From Escherichia coli DSM 30083 = JCM 1649 = ATCC 11775 (lineage in GTDB: Bacteria; Pseudomonadota; Gammaproteobacteria; Enterobacterales; Enterobacteriaceae): a DNA stretch of 64,000 bases. Below are positions 27,496-37,279 of this stretch, piece by piece; the stretch's first letter is position 1, and every line of letters starts with the position of its first letter. Made by a program: the position numbers and the translations under genes. Below the pieces are notes generated by a model. That model made no database searches. It saw nothing but the letters and a program-made list of their open reading frames with translations, and was not told where the DNA came from. The DNA is taken from NCBI RefSeq assembly GCF_003697165.2, contig NZ_CP033092.2:2170001-2234000 (forward strand), in the 5' to 3' direction.

Positions 27496-28467
27496 TTACT
27501 TATCGATTTTGCTGATCAGATCCATCATTTTCAGTTTCGGATCGGTGGAAACCTTACGGACTTCCAGCTCAATACCGCGCGCATTCAGTTTCTTGAACGC
27601 CTCGATATCTTTTTCATCAACCGAAACCGCGTTATTCACCTGGGTTTTACCCTGACGGAATGCCATACCACCGACGTTAACAGAGGTGATTTTCACGCCG
27701 CCTTCAACGAGACGCTCTACATCTGTTGGGTTGGTAAATAACAGCATTACGCGTTCGCCAGCATATTTCGGGTTGTTGTAGACGCGAATCATTTTGGCAA
27801 CATCAACTACGTGTGCTGTTACGCCCGGAGGTGCAACCTGGGTGAGCAGTGTCTTACGAACGGTATCCGCAGCCACTTCATCACTAACAACAATAATACG
27901 GGAGACATTGGTTTCTTTGGTCCAGCGGGTGGCGACCTGACCGTGAATCAGACGGTCGTCGATACGAGCAAGGCCAATAACCATGTAGTCGTTTGGTCCC
28001 ATTGGTTTTGCCGGAGTTGGAGCCGCTTTTGGTGCTGCGGTAGCGGGTGCTGGCGCGGCTTTTTCAACCGGTTTGGCTTTCAGTGCTTTCACGCCTTCAC
28101 GGCCTGTTTCTACTGCCAGCGCCACCAGTTCATCAAAGCTTGGGTCATCATCACGGGCCATTAACGTTTCCACGAGCATTGGAATGTTAACGCCTGCAAT
28201 GACTTCATAATGCTCTTTGTCGACGACAATGCGGCTGGCAGCATTGAACGGGCTGCCTCCCCATGTATCAACGAGAAACAGCACGCCTTTAGTGGTGTCG
28301 AGTTTTGCCAACTGAGCGTTGTACTTTTCAATCAGCGTTTCGGCATTTTCACCTGGAACGAAATCGATCCAGCCGACGTTTTCCTGCTCGCCTAACAGCA
28401 TTTCTGCCGTTTTAAGCAACTGCTCTGCAGCCCAACCATGTGTGCCTATAACAATAGCAATGGTCAC
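27496..28467 (-). CDS. manX: Mannose PTS EIIAB component
   Basis: 323 residues. The EIIA domain (1-about 130) carries the phosphorylatable His10 in IGTHGWAAE. An Ala/Pro-rich linker (APAPATAAPKAAPTPAKP, about 136-153) leads to EIIB with His175 in IDDRLIHGQV. Phosphate passes from HPr to His10 to His175 to the sugar. First gene of manXYZ; transcription is controlled by CRP and Mlc, translation by SgrS in sugar-phosphate stress. Confidence 0.97.
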   Translation of the reverse strand: MTIAIVIGTHGWAAEQLLKTAEMLLGEQENVGWIDFVPGENAETLIEKYNAQLAKLDTTKGVLFLVDTWGGSPFNAASRIVVDKEHYEVIAGVNIPMLVETLMARDDDPSFDELVALAVETGREGVKALKAKPVEKAAPAPATAAPKAAPTPAKPMGPNDYMVIGLARIDDRLIHGQVATRWTKETNVSRIIVVSDEVAADTVRKTLLTQVAPPGVTAHVVDVAKMIRVYNNPKYAGERVMLLFTNPTDVERLVEGGVKITSVNVGGMAFRQGKTQVNNAVSVDEKDIEAFKKLNARGIELEVRKVSTDPKLKMMDLISKIDK

Positions 28468-28587
28468 TTGCTACCTCCTTTATTATCGTTAACACCTCAA
28501 CGTGCCAGATGTGTTTTTGAATCGTCGTCCACAATCGAATCGATTCAGATAAGGGCTACAACCAAAAACCCCTGCGTTTCGCGATTT

Positions 28588-28632
28588 ATTTTAGATATCG
28601 AAAAAATTATTTTATGTGATGAAGATCCGTAA
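28588..28632 (-). promoter_or_regulatory. manXYZ promoter with CRP and Mlc sites
   Basis: On the minus strand a -10 TAAAAT (28588-28593) lies downstream of a CRP-like site (28615-28632, right half TCACA within CATCACATAAA), giving a centre about 42 bases before the likely start near 28581, a class II arrangement. The sequence TTTTTTCGATATCTAAAATA over the -10/-35 resembles the Mlc operator. A second TTTCGAAA-containing stretch lies at about 28653-28660. Confidence 0.65.
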
Positions 28633-28929
28633 TTTAACTTTCGATTAGCAGAAATTTCGAAAGGTAAAATATCCTTGTCACATTCGTTTGCAAAGGAAGG
28701 TAAATCTTTGCCAAATCAGAGGCGTCTCTGATATGTTTAACTCCTGTTTAACAACCATGGAGTATAGGGCAGTAGCCCGCAGTATGGATCGTCACCGACG
28801 TCATTTCAGCATCAGGCCTTTTAACGCCTGCCTTTCTGGCACTTTATGCCGCACCTTTCGTTTGCATTTTGTCGTTACGCCTGCATTATTTCTGGCGTCG
28901 AATAGCTATTCCTTAAGCAGGAGCTTGTC
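28633..28929. other. Divergent intergenic region manX-yoaE
   Basis: No gene is seen. Besides upstream control sites of man, it holds a perfect seven-base inverted repeat ATCAGAG-GCGT-CTCTGAT (28715-28732) whose role is unknown, and the promoter and about 200 bases of leader of yoaE. An AGGAGC SD lies nine bases before the yoaE ATG. Confidence 0.4.
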
Positions 28930-30486
28930 ATGGAATTCTTAATGGACCCCTCGATTTGGGCGGGGCTACTCACGCTTGTTGTTCTCGAAATTGTGCTGGG
29001 TATCGATAACCTGGTCTTCATCGCCATTCTTGCTGACAAACTGCCGCCAAAACAACGCGATAAAGCGCGTTTGCTGGGATTATCACTGGCGCTGATTATG
29101 CGTCTGGGGCTGCTGTCGCTGATTTCATGGATGGTCACGCTGACCAAACCGCTATTTACCGTCATGGATTTCTCCTTCTCCGGACGCGACCTGATTATGT
29201 TGTTCGGGGGCATATTCTTGCTGTTCAAAGCAACAACTGAACTGCATGAACGGCTGGAAAACCGCGATCATGATTCCGGCCACGGTAAAGGCTACGCCAG
29301 TTTCTGGGTGGTCGTCACACAGATTGTCATCCTTGACGCCGTCTTCTCGTTGGATGCGGTAATTACTGCAGTAGGGATGGTTAACCATTTGCCGGTGATG
29401 ATGGCGGCGGTAGTGATTGCGATGGCGGTTATGCTGCTGGCATCAAAACCGCTGACGCGATTCGTTAACCAGCACCCCACGGTGGTGGTGCTCTGTCTGA
29501 GCTTCCTGTTAATGATTGGTCTGAGTCTGGTGGCAGAAGGTTTCGGTTTCCACATTCCGAAAGGTTACCTGTATGCCGCGATTGGCTTCTCGATCATCAT
29601 CGAAGTGTTTAACCAGATTGCGCGTCGCAACTTTATTCGTCACCAGTCGACTTTGCCGCTGCGAGCGCGTACTGCCGATGCCATCCTGCGTTTGATGGGC
29701 GGGAAACGTCAGGCCAATGTTCAGCACGATGCCGATAACCCGATGCCGATGCCGATCCCGGAAGGTGCGTTTGCCGAAGAAGAACGTTACATGATTAACG
29801 GCGTACTGACGCTGGCGTCGCGTTCTCTGCGCGGGATCATGACGCCGCGCGGTGAAATAAGCTGGGTTGATGCTAATCTCGGGGTCGATGAAATCCGCGA
29901 GCAACTGCTCTCCTCACCGCACAGTTTGTTCCCGGTATGTCGCGGTGAACTGGATGAAATTATCGGCATCGTACGTGCTAAAGAACTGCTGGTGGCGCTG
30001 GAAGAGGGAGTTGATGTGGCGGCGATAGCTTCGGCGTCTCCGGCGATTATCGTCCCGGAAACCCTCGATCCGATCAACCTGCTGGGCGTGCTGCGTCGTG
30101 CTCGCGGGAGCTTTGTTATCGTGACCAACGAGTTTGGTGTGGTACAAGGTCTGGTCACGCCGCTGGATGTGCTGGAAGCCATTGCGGGTGAATTCCCGGA
30201 CGCTGACGAAACGCCGGAAATCATTACCGACGGTGACGGCTGGCTGGTAAAAGGCGGTACAGATTTGCATGCCTTGCAGCAGGCGCTTGATGTTGAGCAC
30301 CTTGCCGATGACGATGATATCGCGACGGTCGCGGGCCTCGTGATCTCGGCAAATGGTCACATTCCCCGTGTGGGCGATGTGATTGATGTAGGGCCACTGC
30401 ATATCACCATCATTGAAGCCAATGATTATCGTGTTGATCTGGTTCGCATTGTTAAAGAGCAACCGGCGCACGATGAAGATGAGTAA
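28930..30486 (+). CDS. yoaE: YoaE, TerC-family membrane protein with CBS and CorC domains
   Basis: 518 residues. Seven membrane segments in the first 240 residues form a TerC domain with typical acidic motifs ([15 protein letters not shown] and [16 protein letters not shown]). A pair of CBS domains (about 300-420, [30 protein letters not shown]) and a CorC/HlyC ion-channel-associated domain (about 435-510) follow. The TerC part suggests metal-ion export, possibly manganese as for Alx; this is inference. Convergent with pdeD, three bases apart. Confidence 0.92.
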
Positions 30487-30489
30487 GCG

Positions 30490-32088
30490 TTAACGTAACG
30501 GCATAATGGGGGTGATATGTCCATTATGCCGGGCGGGCGGCGGTTGGCTGCCCGCCAGCCATTTGGGAAAATCACATAGTGGCATCGGCTGTGCGTACAA
30601 ATACCCTTGCAAAATATGGACGCCATGACGGCGCAAATATTTCGCCTGTTCTTGCGTTTCCACACCCTCCGCCACCAGTTCAATATTCAGTCTTTGCCCC
30701 AGTGCGATGATGATATCGGTCACCGTCGAGTTAACCGCGTCAGAACCTATAGCTGCGGTAAATGACTTATCAATTTTCAGCACGTCAGGACGTAATGTTT
30801 CAAGCCAGGAAAATGAACTATTGCCGGTGCCGAAGTCATCAATCGCCAGTTTGACGTTTTTACGATGTAGCTCGCGGGCAATCCGATAATCAACATCCAG
30901 TAAGGCATCGCGTTCGGTGATTTCGAGGATCAGTTGCTGAATCGGGTGAGCGCTAAACCAGTACTGATTGAGATCTTTTATCAGCACACCACGGCGAAAA
31001 TGGCTGGGTGCGACGTTAATGCCAACATGAAACTGACTACTCATCGGGAAAACATGGCGCTGACGAATGGTTTCTGCCATCACATAGCGGGTCAGTGGCA
31101 CAATTAAATGATGTTCTTCCGCGATAGGAATAAACACATCCGGCGAAATCCAGCCCTGACGCGGATTGTTCCAGCGCAGCAAAATCTCTACGCCAATACA
31201 TTGCTGGCTGCGCGCATTAAGCAAAGGCTGGCAGAACAATTCGAACTCATGTTGCGCCAGGCCCAGATTGATTTCGCGGGAAAAACTCATTCGGTAAGCG
31301 GTCGCCAGCCAGGCGATATAGCCCACAAGTAAACTTAGCAGCACCGCCAGCGGTAATTGTGTTGGAAGATAGTGCCATGCCAGCGCCGTAGCCCCCGGAC
31401 CATTAACGTTAATGGTAAAAGGAAAGCGTTGCGAAGAAACCTGATAGTTTTCATTGTTTTCAGGTTGCGGAAGGGAATCTACCAGCCCATTACCATAGAG
31501 CAAATGCCGACTGTCCACCGTCAGGCTGGCGCTACTGATTTGCGGCAGTTGTGGTTCAAGGAGCATTGCCGTCAGTAAGTCGATGTTAATCATCTCCATG
31601 ACCCCAGCATTGCTACTGCCCGCTGCAGGCGTCCATTGAATCAAAACCGGACTGCCTTTTATCAGGGCACGGTCGGTCGTCAGTCGTAAAAGTGGTTGCG
31701 GTGCAGGAAGTTCAGCCAGAATGTCCACGACGGGCACATTGCGATAACCAAAAATGCTGGAGCAATAAAGTGTGCCGTCTTGCACCAGGCCAATGGATCG
31801 CACAGTTTGGAGTTTTGCCGCCTGTTTACGTAATGGCAAATGGGCGACAGAGCAGGGCAGACCAATCAGCGGAAGCAAGACTTCGCTACCTGCCTGTAGG
31901 GGAAGCAGTACTTTATCTAATTCCTCTACAGCGTGATTGGCGAATTGTACTACCCGTTGTTGATTTAAGTTACGCTGTGAAATAAATCGCACGCTCAGGG
32001 TCGAAGCGAGCGTAACGAGTGCGCAAATCGTACAAACAATCATTCGATTACGGCGATAGGTTTTAATGATCCGTTGTGCTTTTTGCAT
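30490..32088 (-). CDS. pdeD: PdeD, c-di-GMP phosphodiesterase with CSS periplasmic sensor
   Basis: 532 residues. Two membrane segments (about 16-36 and 235-260) enclose a periplasmic CSS-motif domain; its cysteines are visible in GLPCSVAH and LYCSSIFG. The cytoplasmic EAL domain (about 280-515) has GVEILLRW in place of EALLR, NVAPSHF, EITERDAL, IDDFGTGNSS and AEGVET, so catalysis is plausible. In E. coli the enzyme hydrolyses c-di-GMP and lowers cellulose output through the effect on the DgcQ/BcsA route. The start at 32088 gives the usual length. Confidence 0.94.
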   Translation of the reverse strand: MQKAQRIIKTYRRNRMIVCTICALVTLASTLSVRFISQRNLNQQRVVQFANHAVEELDKVLLPLQAGSEVLLPLIGLPCSVAHLPLRKQAAKLQTVRSIGLVQDGTLYCSSIFGYRNVPVVDILAELPAPQPLLRLTTDRALIKGSPVLIQWTPAAGSSNAGVMEMINIDLLTAMLLEPQLPQISSASLTVDSRHLLYGNGLVDSLPQPENNENYQVSSQRFPFTINVNGPGATALAWHYLPTQLPLAVLLSLLVGYIAWLATAYRMSFSREINLGLAQHEFELFCQPLLNARSQQCIGVEILLRWNNPRQGWISPDVFIPIAEEHHLIVPLTRYVMAETIRQRHVFPMSSQFHVGINVAPSHFRRGVLIKDLNQYWFSAHPIQQLILEITERDALLDVDYRIARELHRKNVKLAIDDFGTGNSSFSWLETLRPDVLKIDKSFTAAIGSDAVNSTVTDIIIALGQRLNIELVAEGVETQEQAKYLRRHGVHILQGYLYAQPMPLCDFPKWLAGSQPPPARHNGHITPIMPLR

Positions 32089-32182
32089 GCGGGCCACCCT
32101 GTAAGCGTATGGCGACAAACGCCTGACGCAACAGTGGAAGTGTAGTGGGGAAAATTACAGCAGACGAGAAAGCGGGAATAAA

Positions 32183-32209
32183 TTCGCCCATCCGTTGCAG
32201 ATGGGCGAA
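32183..32209 (-). terminator. Hairpin after sdaA
   Basis: TTCGCCCATC and GATGGGCGAA make a ten-base stem with a seven-base loop directly after the sdaA stop; on the minus strand it is followed by TTTATT. A weak intrinsic terminator. Confidence 0.7.
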
Positions 32210-32218
32210 TAAGAAGTA

Positions 32219-33583
32219 TTAGTCACACTGGACTTTGATTGCCAGACCACCGCGTGAGGTTTCGCGGTATTTAGCGTTCATGTCCTTACCGGTTTCGTAC
32301 ATCGTTTCGATGACCTTATCCAGCGAGACGCGCGGTGCACTGGTGCGACGCAGGGCCATCCGCGCGGCGTTAATCGCCTTCACAGAGGCAATGGCATTAC
32401 GTTCAATGCACGGCACCTGAACTTGCCCTGCAACGGGGTCGCAGGTCAGACCGAGGTTGTGTTCCATGCCAATTTCCGCTGCCACACAAACCTGTTCCGG
32501 GCTACCGCCCAACAGCTCGGCAAGGCCCGCAGCAGCCATTGAACAGGCAACACCTACTTCGCCCTGGCAACCGACTTCCGCACCGGAAATAGACGCGTTC
32601 ATTTTATACAGTGCACCAATCGCGCCCGCTGCCATAAAGTAACGGGTATAGATGTCTGGGCTAACTGATTCAATAAAGTGGTCATAGTAAGCCAGCACTG
32701 CCGGAACGATACCGCAGGCACCGTTAGTTGGCGCAGTTACCACACGGCCACCGGCGGCGTTTTCTTCGTTAACTGCCAGCGCAAACATGTTTACCCAGTC
32801 AATGACATTCATCGGATCGTTAGACAGTTTATCGCTGGAAACCAGCATCCGGCGCAGGGCCGACGCACGACGTGGCACGCGCAACGGGCCTGGCAGTACG
32901 CCTTCGGTATTCATCCCGCGATCGATACATGCCTGCATGGTTTGCCAGACATGCGCGAAATACTCGTCGATCTCTTTCTTGCTGTGCAGCGCCAGTTCGT
33001 TTTGCATAGCGAGACCAGACAGCGAAAAGCCGGTTTCATTACAGTACGCGAGCAGTTCGGTGGCAGATTTGAACGGATACGGCACGCTCACTTCGTTGGC
33101 AGCATCCTGACCAAAGTGTTCTTCATCGACGATAAAACCGCCGCCGATGGAATAATAAGTTTTGCTGTAGACGACTTCATCGCCGTTATAGGCGTGGATT
33201 TGCATACCGTTTTCATGCAGCGGCAGGTTACCGTTATGAAAACGCATCCCGTTGTCGCGCGGGAAATCCACTTCATGCCGTCCCTGTGCCAGCAGCAGAC
33301 GTTCGCGCTCTTCTACGTCGCGAATAAAACCGGGAATACTGTCGATATCCACGGTGGCAGGTTCGTTACCTGCAAGACCCATAATAATGGCGATATCGGT
33401 GTGGTGGCCTTTACCCGTCAGCGACAGTGAACCATAAACGTCCACGGCAACGCGAGTAACGCTATCCAGTAAGCCTTTTTCGACCAGATCATCGACGAAC
33501 TGTTTACCCGCCTTCATAGGCCCTACGGTATGGGAAGATGAGGGACCAATCCCCACCTTAAACATGTCGAATAGACTAATCAC
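32219..33583 (-). CDS. sdaA: L-serine deaminase I (L-serine dehydratase)
   Basis: 454 residues, starting at GTG (MISLFDMFKVG). It turns L-serine into pyruvate and ammonia with an oxygen-labile [4Fe-4S] cluster. The N-terminal beta domain has GPSSSHTVGPMKAG; the catalytic alpha domain has the cluster cysteines in NGACGIVPA, SCxx-type VGCQGEVGVACSMAA and LTCDPVAGQVQVPC. No separate transporter gene is adjacent here, unlike the sdaCB pair elsewhere in E. coli. In E. coli the gene responds to Lrp and leucine. Confidence 0.96.
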   Translation of the reverse strand: MISLFDMFKVGIGPSSSHTVGPMKAGKQFVDDLVEKGLLDSVTRVAVDVYGSLSLTGKGHHTDIAIIMGLAGNEPATVDIDSIPGFIRDVEERERLLLAQGRHEVDFPRDNGMRFHNGNLPLHENGMQIHAYNGDEVVYSKTYYSIGGGFIVDEEHFGQDAANEVSVPYPFKSATELLAYCNETGFSLSGLAMQNELALHSKKEIDEYFAHVWQTMQACIDRGMNTEGVLPGPLRVPRRASALRRMLVSSDKLSNDPMNVIDWVNMFALAVNEENAAGGRVVTAPTNGACGIVPAVLAYYDHFIESVSPDIYTRYFMAAGAIGALYKMNASISGAEVGCQGEVGVACSMAAAGLAELLGGSPEQVCVAAEIGMEHNLGLTCDPVAGQVQVPCIERNAIASVKAINAARMALRRTSAPRVSLDKVIETMYETGKDMNAKYRETSRGGLAIKVQCD

Positions 33584-33766
33584 GATAATACTCCTGACAA
33601 GGTGACTGGACTTCCAGTAACGAACTAATAACAGCGCATAGTGTAAGAGGGAACGCGGCGACTGGCTTAACTATTCACATGAATTAAACTAATCAAAAAC
33701 CGCGATTTAACTAATATTGCGATGATTGTCTCAAGTAGTGTTTTGTAGATGTAAAGATAAGTATAG

Positions 33767-34345
33767 TCAGGGTTTCACACCAATTTGCAGCGCCAGCTCA
33801 CGAATTATGCCTGCGGTCATTCCCCATACAAAATACTGTTCGTACCAGGACAGCCATACCCGATGTGAATCGCCACGGCGGTAGATATCTAAAGGATGAT
33901 AACGACCCAGATGTAATGCCTGGGCGAGCGGCATTTCAAAGACGGCGGAGACTTCATCTTCACTGGCGCGATACGGCAGATCGGGCGGGATAATACCGAC
34001 CACTGGGGTTACCTGATAGCCAGTGACGCTATCGACGGGCGGCAGCACGCCGATAACCTCAACGGCGGAAGGCGGTATAGCGACCTCTTCTTCAGCTTCG
34101 CGCAGCGCAGCGGCGATAACTGATGCGTCCGTGTCATCGACTGCGCCTCCAGGGAATGCCACTTGTCCAGCGTGTTTACGCAGATGAATCGAACGCTGAG
34201 TCAGCAACAACCCCGGTTGCGGTCGACGGACGATGGGGATTAACACGGCAGCCTGACGATGATTTAGGGTTTCCCGGTTAATTTGCGGGCGCAAAAGTTG
34301 AAAGCGCGATAAAAAATCATCAAGCGTCAGGCTACGGTATTCCAC
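33767..34345 (-). CDS. nudL: NudL, Nudix hydrolase (CoA pyrophosphatase type)
   Basis: 192 residues. The Nudix box is complete: [11 protein letters not shown] followed by REAEEEVAI, preceded by [13 protein letters not shown] as in the CoA-pyrophosphatase subfamily (NUDT7/8 type). It is therefore likely to cleave CoA or its derivatives; the activity of the E. coli enzyme is weakly characterised. It lies three bases downstream of pabB, so the genes are co-transcribed. Confidence 0.92.
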
Positions 34346-34348
34346 GTC

Positions 34349-35710
34349 TTACTTCTCCAGTTGGCGTAATATCTTATTAACTTTATCAAAAGTTTCCTGA
34401 TATTCCGCTTCTTCCTGGCTATCGGCGACAATTCCACCGCCCGCAGAGCAGTAAATTTGTCCGTTAATGGCAGTCAGCGTGCGGATAGTAATGCTGGTGT
34501 CCATGTTGCCGCAAAAGCTCAAATAGCCAATGCTGCCGCACCAGGCATTGCGTCGGTGCGGTTCCAGTTCGTCGATAATTTCCATAGCCCGTACTTTCGG
34601 TGCCCCGGTTATTGAGCCACCAGGAAAAGCCGCGCGCAACAGATCGCTGGCGTGTAACTGTTCTGGTAGTTGCGCCGTTATGGTGCTGACCAGATGATGC
34701 ACGGCAGGGAAGGGTTCCACCACGAAGAGCTCTGGTACTTTTACCGAACCTGCTACGGCAACACGACCGATATCATTACGCATTAAATCGACAATCATCA
34801 GATTTTCGGCACGATCTTTCGCTGAGTTCGCCAGTTTCTCTGCTTGTTTGCTATCTTCCTGAGGATCGGGCAGGCGTGGTAGCGTGCCTTTAATCGGGCG
34901 GGTCTGGATTTCACTATTATCACAAAGGATAAACCGCTCTGGTGAAAGGCTTAAAATCGCGCCCTGCTCAAGGCGTAAAAAAGCGCTAAACGGCGCGCGG
35001 TTGGCCTGATTAAGCTGAAGGAATGCCTGCCATTCATCGCCAGAATAGGTCGCATGAAAACGCTGGGCGAGATTCACCTGATAGCAATCACCGCTGTGCA
35101 GATATTCCTGTACCTGGCGAAATTTTTCGCCGTACTGCTCGCGGGTCATATTGGATTGCCAGTCGGAAGTGAGCGTGAAATCTTCCTGCGGCGAGAATTG
35201 CTGGCTTTCCAGCCAGGCCCGACGGGCATTGACATCATTATGACTCAGCAAAGAAACTGTTTGACGCTGGTGGTCGACAACCAGCGCCCAGTCGTAGATA
35301 CCCACTGCCATATCCGGCAGAACGATATCTTGCTGCGCAATTTCTGGCAGTGACTCAAAACGGCGGCCCAGATCGTAGCCAAACAACCCCAGCGCGCCGC
35401 CCTGAAATGGCAAATCTTCGTTATGCGCTGGGCGAATGTCTGCGCGATCCAGCACCTGCTGGAGCACCTGTAGCGGGTCATCAGTGGTCGTTGTGCGTTT
35501 TTCGCTTTCACTAACAACGGTTTCTTTACCGAAAGTGGTTAAAGTGCAAATCGGCTCGGCGACCACAATATCAAAGCGGCTATATGGATGATCGGCATAG
35601 CCGGAGTGTAAAAGCATCGCCCACGGCAGGTGGCTTAAGCGTGAGAAATAAAATTCAGCGGCGTCCTGACGCCAGGGTAAAGTAATCACAGCGGGAGATA
35701 ACGTCTTCAT
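34349..35710 (-). CDS. pabB: Aminodeoxychorismate synthase component 1
   Basis: 453 residues. With PabA glutaminase it converts chorismate and glutamine to 4-amino-4-deoxychorismate, the first step of p-aminobenzoate and folate synthesis. Chorismate-binding motifs are visible: SPERFILCDN, the nucleophile lysine in TRPIKGT (Lys274 in the known enzyme) and PGGSITGAPKVRAMEIID. Full length, first gene of pabB-nudL, divergent from yoaH. Confidence 0.96.
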   Translation of the reverse strand: MKTLSPAVITLPWRQDAAEFYFSRLSHLPWAMLLHSGYADHPYSRFDIVVAEPICTLTTFGKETVVSESEKRTTTTDDPLQVLQQVLDRADIRPAHNEDLPFQGGALGLFGYDLGRRFESLPEIAQQDIVLPDMAVGIYDWALVVDHQRQTVSLLSHNDVNARRAWLESQQFSPQEDFTLTSDWQSNMTREQYGEKFRQVQEYLHSGDCYQVNLAQRFHATYSGDEWQAFLQLNQANRAPFSAFLRLEQGAILSLSPERFILCDNSEIQTRPIKGTLPRLPDPQEDSKQAEKLANSAKDRAENLMIVDLMRNDIGRVAVAGSVKVPELFVVEPFPAVHHLVSTITAQLPEQLHASDLLRAAFPGGSITGAPKVRAMEIIDELEPHRRNAWCGSIGYLSFCGNMDTSITIRTLTAINGQIYCSAGGGIVADSQEEAEYQETFDKVNKILRQLEK

Positions 35711-35783
35711 CAGTCCTGACTCTACTGGCTATGTGCCGGGTAGCATGAAATAATTAGCGCCAACAATTTAGCAGGAGTTAACA

Positions 35784-35963
35784 ATGTTTGCAGGTTTACC
35801 TTCACTCACCCATGAACAGCAGCAAAAAGCTGTCGAGCGGATCCAGGAACTGATGGCTCAAGGGATGAGCAGCGGCCAGGCAATCGCGCTGGTGGCAGAA
35901 GAGCTGCGTGCCAACCATTCCGGCGAGCGAATCGTGGCGCGTTTTGAGGATGAAGACGAGTAA
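35784..35963 (+). CDS. yoaH: YoaH, UPF0181 small protein
   Basis: 59 residues, [20 protein letters not shown] to RFEDEDE, too short for many gene callers. Soluble, helical and acidic at the end. Function unknown; widespread among enterobacteria and divergent from pabB. An SD-like AGGAG lies nine bases upstream of the ATG. Confidence 0.9.
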
Positions 35964-36016
35964 CACACTTATCCGTATCGCTTTCGTTATAGAAGCCGAT
36001 GGTTATTTGATTGTGA

Positions 36017-36054
36017 GAAAAAGGACGCTTTTCATATGTGATTAAAAGCGTCCT
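36017..36054 (-). terminator. Terminator of yoaC
   Basis: AGGACGCTTTT and AAAAGCGTCCT form an 11-base stem; on the minus strand it is followed by TTTTT. It lies 29 bases beyond the yoaC stop. Confidence 0.85.
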
Positions 36055-36082
36055 GACCCATTTATGCTGATGTAAATTTAAC

Positions 36083-36382
36083 TTAGACCAGTGCTTTTAG
36101 TTCTTCCTGCATATATGTTGAAAAGTATTCAGGATTTTTAATCACAATGCGTTCACCAGACTCCATTTTTTTTGCCCATCCAACCATTTTTTCCGTGAAC
36201 CCCGGGTTCCAGCCTTCCAGGTCAGCTCGCGTCGTAATATCAGCGGCACTCGCGGGTACTCCCAGTTCTTTTAAATATTTAAAGATTCCCTTCGCCGTAC
36301 TTTCATTCATCGAACTTGGTGTTGGTGCTGATACATCCATGGCACCAATGAAATCCAGGGCTTTATCTATTACAGCAGGCAT
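36083..36382 (-). CDS. yoaC: YoaC, DUF1889 small protein
   Basis: 99 residues from MPAVIDKALDFIGAMDVSAP to EELKALV. Soluble helical protein of the DUF1889 family, function unknown. The start at 36382 is preferred to a longer frame opening at 36442 because it gives the conserved length. Confidence 0.88.
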   Translation of the reverse strand: MPAVIDKALDFIGAMDVSAPTPSSMNESTAKGIFKYLKELGVPASAADITTRADLEGWNPGFTEKMVGWAKKMESGERIVIKNPEYFSTYMQEELKALV

Positions 36383-36803
36383 ATTCTTATCCTTAAAATT
36401 AACCATGTTATCGATAAGGCTATATATGACCTTAATTTGCATCTAATATCAAAGGGATTATAACGATATGGCACGAGTTAACCTGTTGACATTCAGGTGT
36501 TTTAAAGGTAGCAGCTCATGGTGTGTTATCCAGTAAGAGGGAGAAAATTAACGGTCAGTTCTCACGCTATAACCAAATTGTTCAGCTAAGAAAGAAAACC
36601 AGAGACGCTAATCGAAGGGCGAACACAACGGCATTGTTATGTTTATTTATATAGTTAGTTTTATAGCTAAAATTGAAATTATAAAAATAAATAATGAATT
36701 AGCAGGAGCATCAACAGTAATATCTTAATCTCTGGTCGATTTATGTAAAACCGACCAGTATTATCGATAAATTATCGTCTGACTTATTTTGCTTCGATAA
36801 AGC
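36383..36803. other. AT-rich gap between yoaC and yoaB
   Basis: About 420 bases without a credible gene on either strand. Very AT-rich between 36630 and 36780. The yoaC promoter should lie at its left end, with minus-strand transcription. No hairpin or known operator was recognised. Confidence 0.4.
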
Positions 36804-37148
36804 TTACACCGCAGCCACAATCTTAATTTCAACTTTATACTTCGGGTTCATCAAACCCGCTTGTACCGTGCAGCGCACCGGCGCATGACCCGCGACAACC
36901 CAGGCATCCCACGCTTTATTCATCGCCGCGAAGTCGTTTTTATCAGCCAGGAAAATGGTGGCATCCAGAATGCTCGATTTATTGCTGCCCTGTTTTTCCA
37001 GCACGGCGTCAATCTGCGCCAGCGTGTTGGCGGTTTGGTCAAAAGCATCGGCGTCGAGGTTTTCCGGTACACCAGTGTAGTAGAGCGTGTTGTTGTGGAT
37101 CACCACATCAGACCAGCGGGCTTCAGCATCGATACGAACGATAGTCAT
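36804..37148 (-). CDS. yoaB: YoaB, RidA/YjgF-family protein
   Basis: 114 residues. A RidA-type fold with NTLAQIDAVLEKQGSNKSSIL and the family's conserved arginine in HAPVRCTVQAGLMNPKYKVEI. RidA proteins deaminate reactive enamine/imine intermediates; YoaB is a paralogue whose activity is not proven. The start at 37148 (MTIVRIDAEARW) gives the family length and is divergent from yoaA, 131 bases away. Confidence 0.93.
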   Translation of the reverse strand: MTIVRIDAEARWSDVVIHNNTLYYTGVPENLDADAFDQTANTLAQIDAVLEKQGSNKSSILDATIFLADKNDFAAMNKAWDAWVVAGHAPVRCTVQAGLMNPKYKVEIKIVAAV

Positions 37149-37279
37149 CATTTTGTCCTCATTATCCTTCCATTTTCGTGCTGCAAAGACTGCCACAATG
37201 TGAGGTCGCCGTCACCACTTCAACTGGCGAAAGCGCCCTCATCCTGACATAATCCCTGTTCAAATCAACAGGGGGTAGT

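Noticed and set aside
32678..33430. A 250-codon open frame opposite sdaA
   Set aside because: Shadow of the sdaA codons; no recognisable domain and no ribosome binding site.
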